64,000 bases of DNA from Pseudomonadota bacterium (GTDB lineage Bacteria > Pseudomonadota > Gammaproteobacteria > Burkholderiales > Rhodocyclaceae): contig JAFEDH010000027.1 of NCBI GenBank assembly GCA_018241695.1, positions 1 through 64,000 of the forward strand, in the 5' to 3' direction. Of this stretch, positions 54,017-63,112 are shown one piece after another. Every line of letters starts with the position of its first letter. The stretch's first letter is position 1. The notes beneath the pieces are model-generated. The model searched no databases, was not told where the DNA came from, and saw only the letters and a list, made by a program, of their open reading frames with translations. A program made the translations under genes and the position numbers.

Positions 54017-54556
54017 ATGTTTGCTCACGAAGAAGTCGCCCGTGCCGTCGAGCGCCTGATCAACGCCCAGTCCTCCGCCAATGACAGCGGGGACTGGACC
54101 TGGTTCGTCGACGAGCTCTACACCGAGGATGCCGTCTACATCTGCGAATACGCGGGCACCACGACGGTGGAGGCCCGTGGCCGGGCCGAGATCAAGGCCA
54201 CCCACTACGGGCGCGACATGCGCGGCTGGGAGGGCTGGTCCTTCCCTTACGAAGGCTATATGGTGAATGGCAGTCAGGCCGTGACCCACTGGTACAACCG
54301 CGGTCCCGGGCTGCGGCCCGATGGCAGCCACTATCAGACGCATGGCATTTCCTTCCTCACCTATGCCGGCAACGGAATGTTCAGCCACCAGTACGATCTT
54401 TTCGATCTGGCGCACCAGATGCGGCTGTGTGATGAGCTTGAAGATGCGGGCCTGCTTTCACCGGTGCTCAAGGAGATCTGGGTGACGCCAAGCAAACGGC
54501 GTCTGCTGGACATGCTGAATCGCAAGGAAGGGTACGCGCCGCCCGCGTCATCCTGA
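54017..54556 (+). CDS. NTF2-like (SnoaL-type) protein
   Basis: The 179-residue protein has the SnoaL pattern: helix EVARAVERLINAQSSANDSG, WTWFVDELYTEDAVY, HWYNRGPGLRPDGSHYQT and a terminal helix. The family includes ketosteroid isomerases and polyketide cyclases. ATG 54017 lies 28 bp after the hydrolase gene. An overlapping longer frame from 53876 is not supported. Last gene of the TetR run. Function unknown. Confidence 0.82.
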   Translation: MFAHEEVARAVERLINAQSSANDSGDWTWFVDELYTEDAVYICEYAGTTTVEARGRAEIKATHYGRDMRGWEGWSFPYEGYMVNGSQAVTHWYNRGPGLRPDGSHYQTHGISFLTYAGNGMFSHQYDLFDLAHQMRLCDELEDAGLLSPVLKEIWVTPSKRRLLDMLNRKEGYAPPASS

Positions 54557-54661
54557 GCAACACCGGCGGGTACGGGCTACCACAAATCCGCTCCAGGGCA
54601 GTGGAAACGGCCATGGCATCCGCCATGAAAAACGCGATGACACTTCCCGCGCGTGCAAGGT

Positions 54662-55414
54662 TCAGTTGCGTGCCCGGGCGAGATGGAAGGTTTCTACCCC
54701 CTCGAAGCGGGTGAGTTCCTCGGCCAGAACCGGAATTGGCGCCCCTTTGTTTTTGCCGTCGGCGACCGCGATGAAGCGCCATTCCGGGCATCCATTCTGG
54801 AAGTCTACGGTCAGGGTACCCGTCGCGATCTGGTAACCCCGCTCCCGTGCAATCCGTACCAGCACATCTTCACGCGGTTTGAAACCCTGGCGGAAACGCA
54901 GGGTCACCATGACCGCCTGTCGGTTGGGCAGCCATGACTCGAGCCTGGAGACGCCAAGCATGCAAAAAACCGAGAGGAGGGTGAGTAGTATTGCCGCAGC
55001 GTAAAACCCGACGCCGACCATGACCCCGACGACCGACGAGGACCAGATGGAGGCCGCAGTGGTCAGGCCGCTGATATTGAATCCCTCCTTCATGATTACC
55101 CCGGCACCGAGGAAGCCGATTCCGGTGACGATGCCCTGAATGACACGTGTCGCATCCGGGAGCGGGGTGGCATGACCGAATCCGCCATACCAGAACTCCG
55201 GATAACCGACGATGACGGTCAGGGCCGCCGATGCGGTACACACCAGCCCGTAGGTGCGCATGCCGGCGGCACGGCCATGGTAGGAACGCTCGTAGCCGAT
55301 GATCAGCCCGAGCACGAGTGCACCGGCCAGATTCATGAAAACGACGAGGTTGACCGTGACTTCGGTCGCGCTCCAGTAAACCCGCAGCAAATCCGCGAAC
55401 GCAACGGAGCCCAT
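54662..55414 (-). CDS. MgtC/SapB family membrane protein
   Basis: The 250-residue protein has four to five N-terminal membrane helices with GLIIGYERSYHGRAAGMRTYGL, VTGIGFLGAGVIMKEG and GLTTAASIWSSSVVGVMVGVG, the MgtC core, followed by a soluble ACT-like C-terminal domain. MgtC-type proteins affect magnesium and phosphate homeostasis and F-ATPase. The biochemical role is unsettled. It lies five bases downstream of the SIMPL gene. Confidence 0.9.
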   Translation of the reverse strand: MGSVAFADLLRVYWSATEVTVNLVVFMNLAGALVLGLIIGYERSYHGRAAGMRTYGLVCTASAALTVIVGYPEFWYGGFGHATPLPDATRVIQGIVTGIGFLGAGVIMKEGFNISGLTTAASIWSSSVVGVMVGVGFYAAAILLTLLSVFCMLGVSRLESWLPNRQAVMVTLRFRQGFKPREDVLVRIARERGYQIATGTLTVDFQNGCPEWRFIAVADGKNKGAPIPVLAEELTRFEGVETFHLARARN

Positions 55415-55419
55415 GATGC

Positions 55420-56160
55420 TCAGTCCGTCACTTCGATCTGTCCGCTGACGTTCACACTGACGGTGCTTTCACCCGCCTCGAGCGGCATGGGCGCTTCGGC
55501 CGTCATGGCCATTGCTCGGGCCATCAGGGGATACGCCGGGGGGCGGGCTCCACCACCGATGGCGAGATGCACGATGCGGTACTGACGGCCCAGCGTGGCG
55601 GTCAGGTTGCGCGCCTTTTCCTTGAAGGCGAGCAGGGCTTCCGTGGTGGCTTTTGCCTCGGCCTGTTTTTGCGTTTCGGGTGCGGGTTGCATGGAAATCT
55701 GCGCGACTCCGAGCGTGCTTTGCAGCTTGCCCAGAAGATCGGCAAGGGCGGTCATGTCACCGGATTCGAGCACCAGTTCGGAACGGGTGCGCCAGCTGTC
55801 GATGGTTTTTCCGCCCTTGCTGTAATTGGGCTGGGTCCATGTGTTGCCGCTACGCGTCTTGATCGCGGGATAGGCTTTGGCCGTGGCCAGTGCCCGTGCG
55901 ATGGCGGCATTGACCTTGCCTGCCGCGGCACCGGCGCTGGCTTCCGCGGCTTCCGCGAATACCGTGGCGCGAGCCTGGTCGTTGGGCGCTTGCTGGCTGG
56001 CCTCGACGGAAAACTCCACCAGCGGACCGGCAGGTGTGCCCGTCGCGGCGGCGCGAGCCGGTTGCGGACCGGTCAGCAGGCAGAACGCCACAAGAACAAC
56101 ACTGGTGGTGGCCATGCCGGATCTGAAAGCGCCGGGATGAAAAATGGTGGTCGGGTACAT
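55420..56160 (-). CDS. Exported SIMPL (DUF541) domain protein
   Basis: The 246-residue precursor has a signal peptide (to about PARAAA, residue 39) and the SIMPL fold: VEFSVEASQQAPNDQARATV, AIARALATAKAYPAIKTRSG, LAIGGGARPPAYPLMARAMA and the C-terminal VSVNVSGQIEV. Members include E. coli YggE, linked to oxidative stress. GGAGG for ATG 56160 lies inside the last codons of the upstream carbonic-anhydrase-like gene, so the two are coupled. Confidence 0.87.
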   Translation of the reverse strand: MYPTTIFHPGAFRSGMATTSVVLVAFCLLTGPQPARAAATGTPAGPLVEFSVEASQQAPNDQARATVFAEAAEASAGAAAGKVNAAIARALATAKAYPAIKTRSGNTWTQPNYSKGGKTIDSWRTRSELVLESGDMTALADLLGKLQSTLGVAQISMQPAPETQKQAEAKATTEALLAFKEKARNLTATLGRQYRIVHLAIGGGARPPAYPLMARAMAMTAEAPMPLEAGESTVSVNVSGQIEVTD

Positions 56161-56163
56161 CGG

Positions 56164-56691
56164 TCATTCCTCCAGAAGGTGCAGGTTTTCTGCGTAGTTG
56201 TGCTGATGCCGGACATAGATGGGGGCCAGCTGGTCCAGCAGGTCGATGTCCCGTTCTTCCAGCGTTCGTACCACCTTGCACGGCGAGCCGAGCGCCATCA
56301 CCCTTGGCGGGATTTCCTTGTTCTCCGGAACCAGGCTGTTGGCGCCGACGAGCGCATAGGCGCCGATATGGGCGCGGTTGAGTACCACGCTCTTGATCCC
56401 GATCAGGGCATGGTCATCGATCCGGCAACCATGCAGCATCACCATATGACCGATGGTGACGTGGTGTCCGATTTCGAGGGGAAGCCCCGGATCGGTGTGC
56501 AGCACCGATCCGTCCTGAACGTTGGAGTTCTCGCCGATGATGATGGGGGCGTTATCGGCGCGGATCACGACACCCCACCACACGCTGGCGCCCGGTGCAA
56601 CACGAACGTCGCCGATGAGGATGGCCGTGGGTGCGATCCACGCACTGGGGGCGATGGTGGGGCGTTTGTCACCAATGGCGTAGAGCGGCAT
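56164..56691 (-). CDS. Gamma-carbonic anhydrase-like protein (YrdA/PaaY family)
   Basis: The 175-residue left-handed beta-helix protein shows GASVWWGVVIRADNAPIIIG, NVQDGSVLHTDPG and IGHMVMLHGCRIDDHALIG, with the three metal His residues of the gamma-carbonic anhydrase family. Roles range from carbonic anhydrase to CoA thioesterase (PaaY). First gene of a minus-strand trio with SIMPL and MgtC. Divergent from the beta-propeller genes. Confidence 0.92.
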   Translation of the reverse strand: MPLYAIGDKRPTIAPSAWIAPTAILIGDVRVAPGASVWWGVVIRADNAPIIIGENSNVQDGSVLHTDPGLPLEIGHHVTIGHMVMLHGCRIDDHALIGIKSVVLNRAHIGAYALVGANSLVPENKEIPPRVMALGSPCKVVRTLEERDIDLLDQLAPIYVRHQHNYAENLHLLEE

Positions 56692-56789
56692 GGGTTAGTT
56701 TCTTTCCTGTTGCGGCGGAATGTGATGCAGACCATTGTACTGCCCTAGAATCGGAGCATCCCCTTAAAACATTGCAGAGGAGCTGCTCG

Positions 56790-57869
56790 ATGAAAAAACA
56801 TTCCCTCCTGATCCGTGCGCTGGTGCTGGGCGCGATGTGGGGCACCGGTGTGGTGCTGGCCGCTGCTCCCTGTACCCCCCGGGGTGACCTGCGTCCCTAT
56901 TGCGGATTTCACCAGCCGGAAGATCTGGAGCCTCTGGCCGACGGGCATCACCTGCTGGTGAGCCAGATGAATCTGAATCCGACACCCACGGGGTTTCTCT
57001 GGAAACCGGGGAAAATTTCCCTGCTGGATACGGTGAGCGGAAAGATTCGTGATCTGTACCCTCAACCCGGCGTGGCGGGAAGCAAACCCACGGCGGGCTG
57101 GGGTGATCCTTCCTGTCCGGGCGCGATCGGTGCCGAGTTTTCGCCGCATGGCATTCATCTTTCCCGCCGGCCCGACGGCCGCATGCAACTGCTGGTGGTG
57201 AATCACGGTGGTCGCGAGGCGGTCGAGTTCTTCGAATTCAAACATGACCGGCTGATCTGGCGTGGATGCGCCATTGCGCCCAGGGGCAGCTCGATGAACG
57301 ATGTTTCCGCCCGGCCGGATGGTGGCTTCATCGTTACCAACATGATCGATGGCAGCGATCCCGAACGTGCGGCCCATGCCCTTGAGCTTGTGGCGAAGGG
57401 CGAAGACACGGGCTTTGTCTGGTCGTGGTCGCCTGCGACCGGGTACACCCGGGTGCCCGGGTCAGAAGGACCGTTGCCGAACGGGGTGCAGGTCGACCGC
57501 GCCGGAAAATATTTTTATTACAACGTGATGGGGCCCAAGAGCGAGGTGCGCAAGGTCGAGATCGCCAGTGGACGGCGCGTGGCTGCGGTCAAGGTGCCCA
57601 ATCCGGACAATCTGAGCTGGGATGGTGATCGCCTGCTGACAGCGGGTCTGATCGATCCGTTGTCGATGAGCAGTTGTGGCGGCAAGCCCAATGAATGCCC
57701 GACGCCTTCCCATGTGACGGCCATCGATCCTCAGACCATGACGGCAACCCGGATCTTCGAGCAGGACGGCACCCTGCAAAGCGGGGTTTCATCTGCGGTC
57801 GAGATGGGTGGGCGTCTGTACATTGGCGCCTTCTCCGGTGATCGTGTACTTTCCGCCCCCGCGAAGTGA
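56790..57869 (+). CDS. Exported beta-propeller protein, paralogue 1 (SMP-30/gluconolactonase-like)
   Basis: The 359-residue precursor has a signal peptide (to about VLAAA, residue 25) and a repeated beta-strand pattern resembling six-bladed SMP-30/strictosidine-synthase-like propellers: FHQPEDLEPLADGHHLLVSQ, WGDPSCPG, LLVVNHGGREAVEFFEF, FIVTNMIDG, LSWDGDRLLTAG. Conserved cysteines (CTPRG, YCGF, SCPG, GCAIAP, CGGKPNECP) suggest disulfides. GAGG precedes ATG 56790. A paralogue follows after seven bases. Function unknown; lactonase or ligand-binding activity is possible. Confidence 0.83.
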   Translation: MKKHSLLIRALVLGAMWGTGVVLAAAPCTPRGDLRPYCGFHQPEDLEPLADGHHLLVSQMNLNPTPTGFLWKPGKISLLDTVSGKIRDLYPQPGVAGSKPTAGWGDPSCPGAIGAEFSPHGIHLSRRPDGRMQLLVVNHGGREAVEFFEFKHDRLIWRGCAIAPRGSSMNDVSARPDGGFIVTNMIDGSDPERAAHALELVAKGEDTGFVWSWSPATGYTRVPGSEGPLPNGVQVDRAGKYFYYNVMGPKSEVRKVEIASGRRVAAVKVPNPDNLSWDGDRLLTAGLIDPLSMSSCGGKPNECPTPSHVTAIDPQTMTATRIFEQDGTLQSGVSSAVEMGGRLYIGAFSGDRVLSAPAK

Positions 57870-57876
57870 GCCTGTC

Positions 57877-58950
57877 ATGGCCTGGTACCGGTTTTTCATC
57901 GCATGCCTGATGACATTTCTTGTCGGGAGCCAGGCCTGGGCAGAGGACGCGTGCGCTCCACGGGGCGAAATGCGATTCGTCTGCGGGCTCCATCAGCCGG
58001 GCGACATCGAGGTGTTGCCCGGCGGCCGGCAGCTGGCCGTGACCCAGATGAACATGAGCAGTTCCTCGTTCGGGGTGGGCTGGGGTCCCGGGCAACTGAC
58101 GGCGGTGAATACACAGGATGACAGTCTCTCACCACTTTATCCACGGCCATCCGCCCAGGTGAAATCCCCTGTGCGCAAGGGATGGGGCGATCCGGCCTGT
58201 CCGGGCGAGATTGGTACCCGCCTGTCGCCAGGAGGGCTGTTTCTCTCCCGTCGTCCCGATGGCGCCTGGCAGCTGCTGGTGGTGAACCACGGTGTGCGTG
58301 AATCCATCGAGTTTTTCGAGGTGATCCGGGGCGATGTCGAATGGCGGGGTTGTGTGATTGCCCCCCCGTCAAGTCTGCTCGGTGATGTTGCCGCGATTCA
58401 TGGCGGGGGATTCGCCGTGACCAACCGGGTGGATGGGCACCGGCTCGATATCGTGGCCCATTTGCAGGATTATGTCGCCCGGGGCAAGGACACCGGCTTT
58501 GTCTACACCTGGCATGCCAGCCATGGGTGGCGGCAGCTGCCACATTCCGAAGGTACGCTGCCCCTGGGTATCGAGAGCGATGCCGGTGGCAAGGCGATTT
58601 ACGTTGCCTATACCGGGCCCCGGGGCGAGATACGCAAACTGGATGTGGTCACGGGAGCCCGGCTTGCAACGGCACAAAATATCCAGGCCGAACGTTTGTC
58701 ATGGGACGGCAAGCGCCTCCTGGCCACGGGGCTCGACGGACCTTACCGGGTGAATGCCTGCGGCCGGCAGCCCGGTCGTTGTCCTGCACCTTTTCATGTG
58801 ACGGCGCTGGATCCGATGACACTTGCGGCAACCCGGGTGACCGCGCAGGGTGGCGGACTGGTCGAAGGCGCCACCGTTGCGGTATCTCAGGGCAAGCGCC
58901 TGTGGATCGGCGCATTTCTCGGCAACAGGATCCTGTCCATTCCACGCTGA
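57877..58950 (+). CDS. Exported beta-propeller protein, paralogue 2
   Basis: The 357-residue precursor (signal peptide to about SQAWAED, residue 24) parallels the preceding protein motif for motif: CAPRGEMRFVCGLHQPGDIE, WGDPACPGEIG, LLVVNHGVRESIEFFEV, GCVIAP, DTGFVYTWHASHGW, LSWDGKRLLATG and CGRQPGRCPAPFHVTALDPM. All cysteines are at equivalent places. The two genes are seven bases apart and evidently arose by tandem duplication with considerable divergence. Confidence 0.83.
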   Translation: MAWYRFFIACLMTFLVGSQAWAEDACAPRGEMRFVCGLHQPGDIEVLPGGRQLAVTQMNMSSSSFGVGWGPGQLTAVNTQDDSLSPLYPRPSAQVKSPVRKGWGDPACPGEIGTRLSPGGLFLSRRPDGAWQLLVVNHGVRESIEFFEVIRGDVEWRGCVIAPPSSLLGDVAAIHGGGFAVTNRVDGHRLDIVAHLQDYVARGKDTGFVYTWHASHGWRQLPHSEGTLPLGIESDAGGKAIYVAYTGPRGEIRKLDVVTGARLATAQNIQAERLSWDGKRLLATGLDGPYRVNACGRQPGRCPAPFHVTALDPMTLAATRVTAQGGGLVEGATVAVSQGKRLWIGAFLGNRILSIPR

Positions 58951-59090
58951 GTGGCAAGGGAGAGCATCAGGAATGAGAGAGGATTCCCGTGACTTCGGGC
59001 AACTGCTGAGGGTTTCCTTGCCAGCGTCTGAAAATTCCTTCGGCCCGATGCCGTCGTACGGCATGTGATGGCTTCTGTGTCTGGAACCGT

Positions 59091-59675
59091 GTGAACTTTC
59101 TCGCGCACGCCTGGCTCGCCGGGGCCGCTTCGGCTGACCGCATCGGCGGCCTGATCGGGGATTTCATCAAGGGTTCGCTGCCCGGCGGGCTGCCGGCGGA
59201 CATCGCCGCCGGAGTCGAGCTTCATCGCCGGATCGACAGCTATGCCGACCGTCATCCTGCATTCATCGCCAGTCGTGCCCGGGTCAGCGCGGAGCGGCGC
59301 CGTTACGGCGGCATCATGGTGGACATGTTTTACGATCACTTCCTCGCCTTGCATTGGCACGAATATCACCCGCAGTCTCTCGCGCAGTATGTTGGCGCGC
59401 TGTACGAGGAACTGGCGTCTTGTCCCCACCTGCCGCCATCGTTCATCCGCACCCTGGGCTACATGCGCGAGGAAGACTGGTTGGGGTCGTATCGCGGAAT
59501 CGATGCGATTTCCCTGACGCTGGACCGTCTTGCGGAATACCGGCTCAGGCAGCCCAACCGTCTGGGCGGGGCGGGCGAGGAACTGGAATGGATGTACGCG
59601 GAATTCGAGGCGGATTTCCGTATCTTCATCCGGGACGCGGCGCAATTTTCGGCTTCGCACCGGGCAGGGCGCTAG
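59091..59675 (+). CDS. acpH: Acyl-carrier-protein phosphodiesterase
   Basis: The 194-residue protein matches AcpH, which removes the 4'-phosphopantetheine arm from holo-ACP. Landmarks are the start MNFLAHAWLA, GGLIGDFIKGSL (metal Asp), AAGVELHRRIDSYADRHPAF (His/Asp) and MVDMFYDHFLALHWHEY. The start is GTG 59091, fixed by the conserved N-terminus. No ATG is near. The 140-bp gap upstream holds only a short stem-loop (59048-59064). Convergent with the methionine gamma-lyase gene. Confidence 0.89.
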   Translation: MNFLAHAWLAGAASADRIGGLIGDFIKGSLPGGLPADIAAGVELHRRIDSYADRHPAFIASRARVSAERRRYGGIMVDMFYDHFLALHWHEYHPQSLAQYVGALYEELASCPHLPPSFIRTLGYMREEDWLGSYRGIDAISLTLDRLAEYRLRQPNRLGGAGEELEWMYAEFEADFRIFIRDAAQFSASHRAGR

Positions 59676-59727
59676 TCACCGCAGCACGGAACTTGCGAAA
59701 GTCGGTGTACCCGCTCTCGTGGGGTAA

Positions 59728-60933
59728 TCAGGCGGAATCGAGTGCCTGGGAAAGATCGCCAAGGAGGTCGTCGAGATCTTCAAGGCCGATCGAAAGGCGG
59801 ACCAGACCATCACTGATGGAATGCTCGGCGCGTTCCTCGGGCGTCAGGTCGGAATGGCTCATGCTGGCCGGGTGCTGGGCAAGGCTTTCGACATCGCCCA
59901 GACTGACGGCGCGGGTGAACAGCCGCAGCGCATTCATGAAGCGGCTGCCGGAGGCCAGGCCGCCCTTGAGCTCACAGGCAATCATGCCGCCGGGGCGGGC
60001 CATCTGACGCCGGGCCAGTTCGTATTGCGGGAAATCGGGCAGGCCGGGGTAGTGGACGGTGGCCACCTTGGGATGGCTGGCAAGAAACTCCGCGATCCCC
60101 TGCGCATTCTCACAGTGGCGATCCATGCGCAGCGCGAGTGTCTTGATACCACGCAGGACGAGAAACGCGTCCTGGGATGAGAGCACGGCGCCCGTCATGT
60201 CTTTTAGACCATAGGTGCGTACCCGCTGCAGCGTTTCCTTCGGGCCGACGATGGCCCCGGCAATCAGGTCGCCATGGCCGCCGAGATATTTGGTCGCCGA
60301 ATGCACGACAAAATCGGCACCGAGTTCGATCGGGCGTTGCAGATAGGGCGTGCAATAGGTGTTGTCGACGATGCTCACCGCACCGTGGCAACGGGCGATG
60401 CCGGCAATGGCCGCGATGTCGACCAGATGCATGTTGGGATTGGCGGGGGATTCCATGAACACGGCCCGGGTTTTCGGGCCAATCGCGTGTTCGAGATTGG
60501 CGGGATGGGTGAGATCGATGTGTGTGACCTTGACGCCGAATCTGGCAAGGCCATGGCCCAGGAATCCCAGGGTGCAGCCATAGAGCGTCTTGTCGGCAAT
60601 GATTTCATCGCCGGGTCCGAGCAGGGTCCATAACAGCGAGGTGGTGGCGCCCTGGCCGGAAGCGGTGACGATGGCAGCCTCTGCGCCTTCGAGATTGGCC
60701 AGCCGCTCTTCGAGCAGCGCCGTGGTCGGGTTGCCCATCCGTGAGTAAATGAAACCCGCCTGTTCTCCGGAAAATCGCGCGGCTCCATCCGCGACAGTGG
60801 GGAAGGTGTAGGTCGAACTCAGATACAGCGGCGGGACAAGCGAGCCATGACCGACGTAGGCGTCGTAGCCATGATGAATGGCGCGGGTGGCGAAACCGGC
60901 GCTGGATGGTTTCTCGCTACGGTAGGTGCTCAT
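59728..60933 (-). CDS. mdeA: L-methionine gamma-lyase
   Basis: The 401-residue PLP enzyme is closely similar to Pseudomonas putida MdeA, which splits methionine into methanethiol, ammonia and 2-oxobutyrate. Shared features: [20 protein letters not shown], the active-site Cys in [43 protein letters not shown] with the PLP lysine, and [20 protein letters not shown]. The active-site Cys distinguishes it from cystathionine gamma-synthase. ATG 60933 is used. The open frame upstream begins with TTG 60975. No strong ribosome site is visible. Confidence 0.9.
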   Translation of the reverse strand: MSTYRSEKPSSAGFATRAIHHGYDAYVGHGSLVPPLYLSSTYTFPTVADGAARFSGEQAGFIYSRMGNPTTALLEERLANLEGAEAAIVTASGQGATTSLLWTLLGPGDEIIADKTLYGCTLGFLGHGLARFGVKVTHIDLTHPANLEHAIGPKTRAVFMESPANPNMHLVDIAAIAGIARCHGAVSIVDNTYCTPYLQRPIELGADFVVHSATKYLGGHGDLIAGAIVGPKETLQRVRTYGLKDMTGAVLSSQDAFLVLRGIKTLALRMDRHCENAQGIAEFLASHPKVATVHYPGLPDFPQYELARRQMARPGGMIACELKGGLASGSRFMNALRLFTRAVSLGDVESLAQHPASMSHSDLTPEERAEHSISDGLVRLSIGLEDLDDLLGDLSQALDSA

Positions 60934-61005
60934 GGTTGGCGGTCGATGTCGGGAAGTGAATACAAGACTTGTCAATGCGTATTCGGCCTGACCCGCCCTG
61001 CGGTG

Positions 61006-61917
61006 TCAGGCAGGTAAAAAATGGCTTTCCAGCTCCTGCCGGGAAAGCAGGAAAATTCTGGATTCGCCGCTGGGGGCGTCCACCCAGGTGAAGGGAACGT
61101 GGGGCCAGGCAGCTTCCACCAGATCGGCGTTGTGGCCGACTTCGACCATCAACAGGCCGTTTTCGGTCAGGTGTCCGGCCGCGCCGGCGAGAATGCGGCG
61201 TACCACATCAAGACCATCGTTGCCGGCTACCAGGGCCAGTTCCGGCTCGCAGAGGTATTCCTGGGGAATGTTGTCCATCGATGCCTGTGTGACATAGGGC
61301 GGGTTGGAGACGATGAGGTCGTACCGGCGGGCACCCAGGTGATCGAAAACGTCGGAGCGGATCAGTTCGATCTCGTCTTCCAGGCCATAGGCATCGAGAT
61401 TGATGCGGGCCACGTCGAGGGCATCGGGTGAAAGATCCACCGCGTCCACCCGCGCCCCCGGAAAGGCATGGGTCATGAGAATGGCGAGGCAGCCCGAGCC
61501 GGTGCACAGATCGAGGGCGGATTCAATGGCTTCCGGGGCTTCCACCCAGGGAGCGAGACTTTCTTCCAGCAGTTCGGCAAAGTAGGAGCGGGGCACGATG
61601 ACCCGTTCGTCCACATAAAAACGGAAGTCGCCCAGCCAGGCCTCATTCACCAGATAGGCCACAGGTATGCGTTCCTCGATGCGGCGGTGCAGGCGTTCGA
61701 ACAGCAGGTCTTTCTCGGTTACGGTGAGCCGGGCATGCCGGAAGGTTTCAAGCTGGTCATGCCGCAGGTTCAGGCTGGCGAGAATCAGCCAGGCGGCTTC
61801 GTCGTAGGGGTTGTCGCAGCCATGGCCGAAGCAGAGGTCGGCTTCACAAAAACGGCTGACGGCCCAGCGCAGCCAGTCGTGGATCGTGTGCAGGTCGGTA
61901 CCGGGATGTTGCAGCAT
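61006..61917 (-). CDS. prmB: 50S ribosomal protein L3 glutamine N5-methyltransferase
   Basis: The 303-residue SAM-dependent enzyme methylates a glutamine of ribosomal protein L3. Motifs: LRWAVSRFCEADLCFGHGCD at the N-terminus, SAM site ALDLCTGSGCLAILM and the NPPYV motif in IVSNPPYVTQASMD. Length and N-terminus match PrmB rather than PrmC (release-factor methyltransferase). Six bases after dapE, so co-transcribed with it. Confidence 0.93.
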   Translation of the reverse strand: MLQHPGTDLHTIHDWLRWAVSRFCEADLCFGHGCDNPYDEAAWLILASLNLRHDQLETFRHARLTVTEKDLLFERLHRRIEERIPVAYLVNEAWLGDFRFYVDERVIVPRSYFAELLEESLAPWVEAPEAIESALDLCTGSGCLAILMTHAFPGARVDAVDLSPDALDVARINLDAYGLEDEIELIRSDVFDHLGARRYDLIVSNPPYVTQASMDNIPQEYLCEPELALVAGNDGLDVVRRILAGAAGHLTENGLLMVEVGHNADLVEAAWPHVPFTWVDAPSGESRIFLLSRQELESHFLPA

Positions 61918-61923
61918 TTCAGA

Positions 61924-63054
61924 TCATCCGGCGACCAGGCGTTCGAGGATACCGCGGTAGGCTCGTGCCAGGGGTTCCAGATCGGCCACGCTCACGCATT
62001 CGTTGATCTTGTGGATGGTGGCGTTCACCGGGCCGAACTCCACCACTTCGGGGCAGATGTCGGCGATGAAACGACCATCGGAAGTGCCGCCGGTCGTGGA
62101 CAGTTGCGGCGTAACGCCGGTGGCTTCGGTGATAGCGGCGCTGGCAACGTCCACCAGCCTGCCCCGGGGCGTGAGGAAGGGCTTGCCGCCGATGGTCCAG
62201 CGGATTTCATATTCGAGGCCGTGCGCATCGAGGATGGCGTGTACGCGATTCTGCAACTGCTCCACTGTGCTGGCGGTGGAGTGGCGGAAGTTGAACAGCA
62301 CTTCGATACTGCCCGGTACCACGTTGGTGGCGCCGGTGCCGGCATGGATGTTGGAAATCTGGAAGCTGGTGGGCGGGAAATAATCGTTGCCCGCGTCCCA
62401 GGTTTCGGCAGCGAGGATGGCCAGCACCGGAGCGATCTGATGGATGGGGTTGCGTACCTTTTCCGGGTAGGCGACATGCCCCTGGATGCCATGGACAACG
62501 AGTCGGGCCGTCAGGGAGCCACGACGGCCATTCTTGATGGTGTCGCCCAGACGGTCTACGCAGGTGGGCTCGCCCACAACACAGTAATCGATGCGTTCGC
62601 CCCGGGCCTTGAGGGCTTCCACCACACGGATGGTTCCGTCCACCGCATCGCCTTCCTCGTCGGAAGTGAGCAGCATGGCGATGGAGCCGGCGGGTCGGGG
62701 ATGGATTGCAAGAAATTGCTCGATGGCGACGACGAAGGCGGCCAGCGAGGACTTCATGTCCGCCGCACCGCGGCCGAAGAGAATCCCGTTATCCACTACG
62801 GGCCGGAAGGGATCGGTCTGCCAGCTTTCCAGGGGGCCGGTCGGGACCACATCGGTATGTCCGGCGAAGCAGAGCAGGGGGCTGGTCTCGCCCAGGCGCG
62901 CCCAGAGGTTGGAAACCCCGCCGCTATCGATGCGCTCCAGACGAAAGCCGCACGCTGCGAGGCGCTGGCCGATGATGTCCAGACAACCCTGGTCTGCCGG
63001 GGTGATGGAAGCCTGGGCGATGAGGGTGCGGGTAAGGTCGAGTACGGCGGTCAT
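61924..63054 (-). CDS. dapE: Succinyl-diaminopimelate desuccinylase
   Basis: The 376-residue zinc peptidase-like enzyme makes LL-diaminopimelate for lysine and cell wall. Metal and catalytic motifs: [16 protein letters not shown] (His, Asp), [28 protein letters not shown] (Glu-Glu) and [13 protein letters not shown]. Typical length. Between pilU and prmB. Confidence 0.95.
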   Translation of the reverse strand: MTAVLDLTRTLIAQASITPADQGCLDIIGQRLAACGFRLERIDSGGVSNLWARLGETSPLLCFAGHTDVVPTGPLESWQTDPFRPVVDNGILFGRGAADMKSSLAAFVVAIEQFLAIHPRPAGSIAMLLTSDEEGDAVDGTIRVVEALKARGERIDYCVVGEPTCVDRLGDTIKNGRRGSLTARLVVHGIQGHVAYPEKVRNPIHQIAPVLAILAAETWDAGNDYFPPTSFQISNIHAGTGATNVVPGSIEVLFNFRHSTASTVEQLQNRVHAILDAHGLEYEIRWTIGGKPFLTPRGRLVDVASAAITEATGVTPQLSTTGGTSDGRFIADICPEVVEFGPVNATIHKINECVSVADLEPLARAYRGILERLVAG

Positions 63055-63078
63055 CAGTCGGTTCGGTAAGAAATCGTG

Positions 63079-63095
63079 CGGGCCGGTCCGGCCCG
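63079..63095 (-). terminator. GC-rich stem-loop after pilU
   Basis: CGGGCC (63079-63084) and GGCCCG (63090-63095) pair over a five-base loop, followed on the minus strand by CACGATTTCTT. It is a weak intrinsic terminator candidate between pilU and dapE. Confidence 0.35.
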
Positions 63096-63112
63096 GGTCG
63101 AAGGTGGAAGAG

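Noticed and set aside
54612..54627. CATGGC-ATCC-GCCATG hairpin between convergent NTF2-like and MgtC genes
   Set aside because: The adjacent run is A on the plus strand, so neither strand has a T-tract after the stem. Not called a terminator.
58973..59068. 31-codon ORF between the second propeller gene and acpH
   Set aside because: The ribosome site is poorly spaced, the peptide has no recognisable features and the reading frame covers a stem-loop. It is more likely intergenic sequence.
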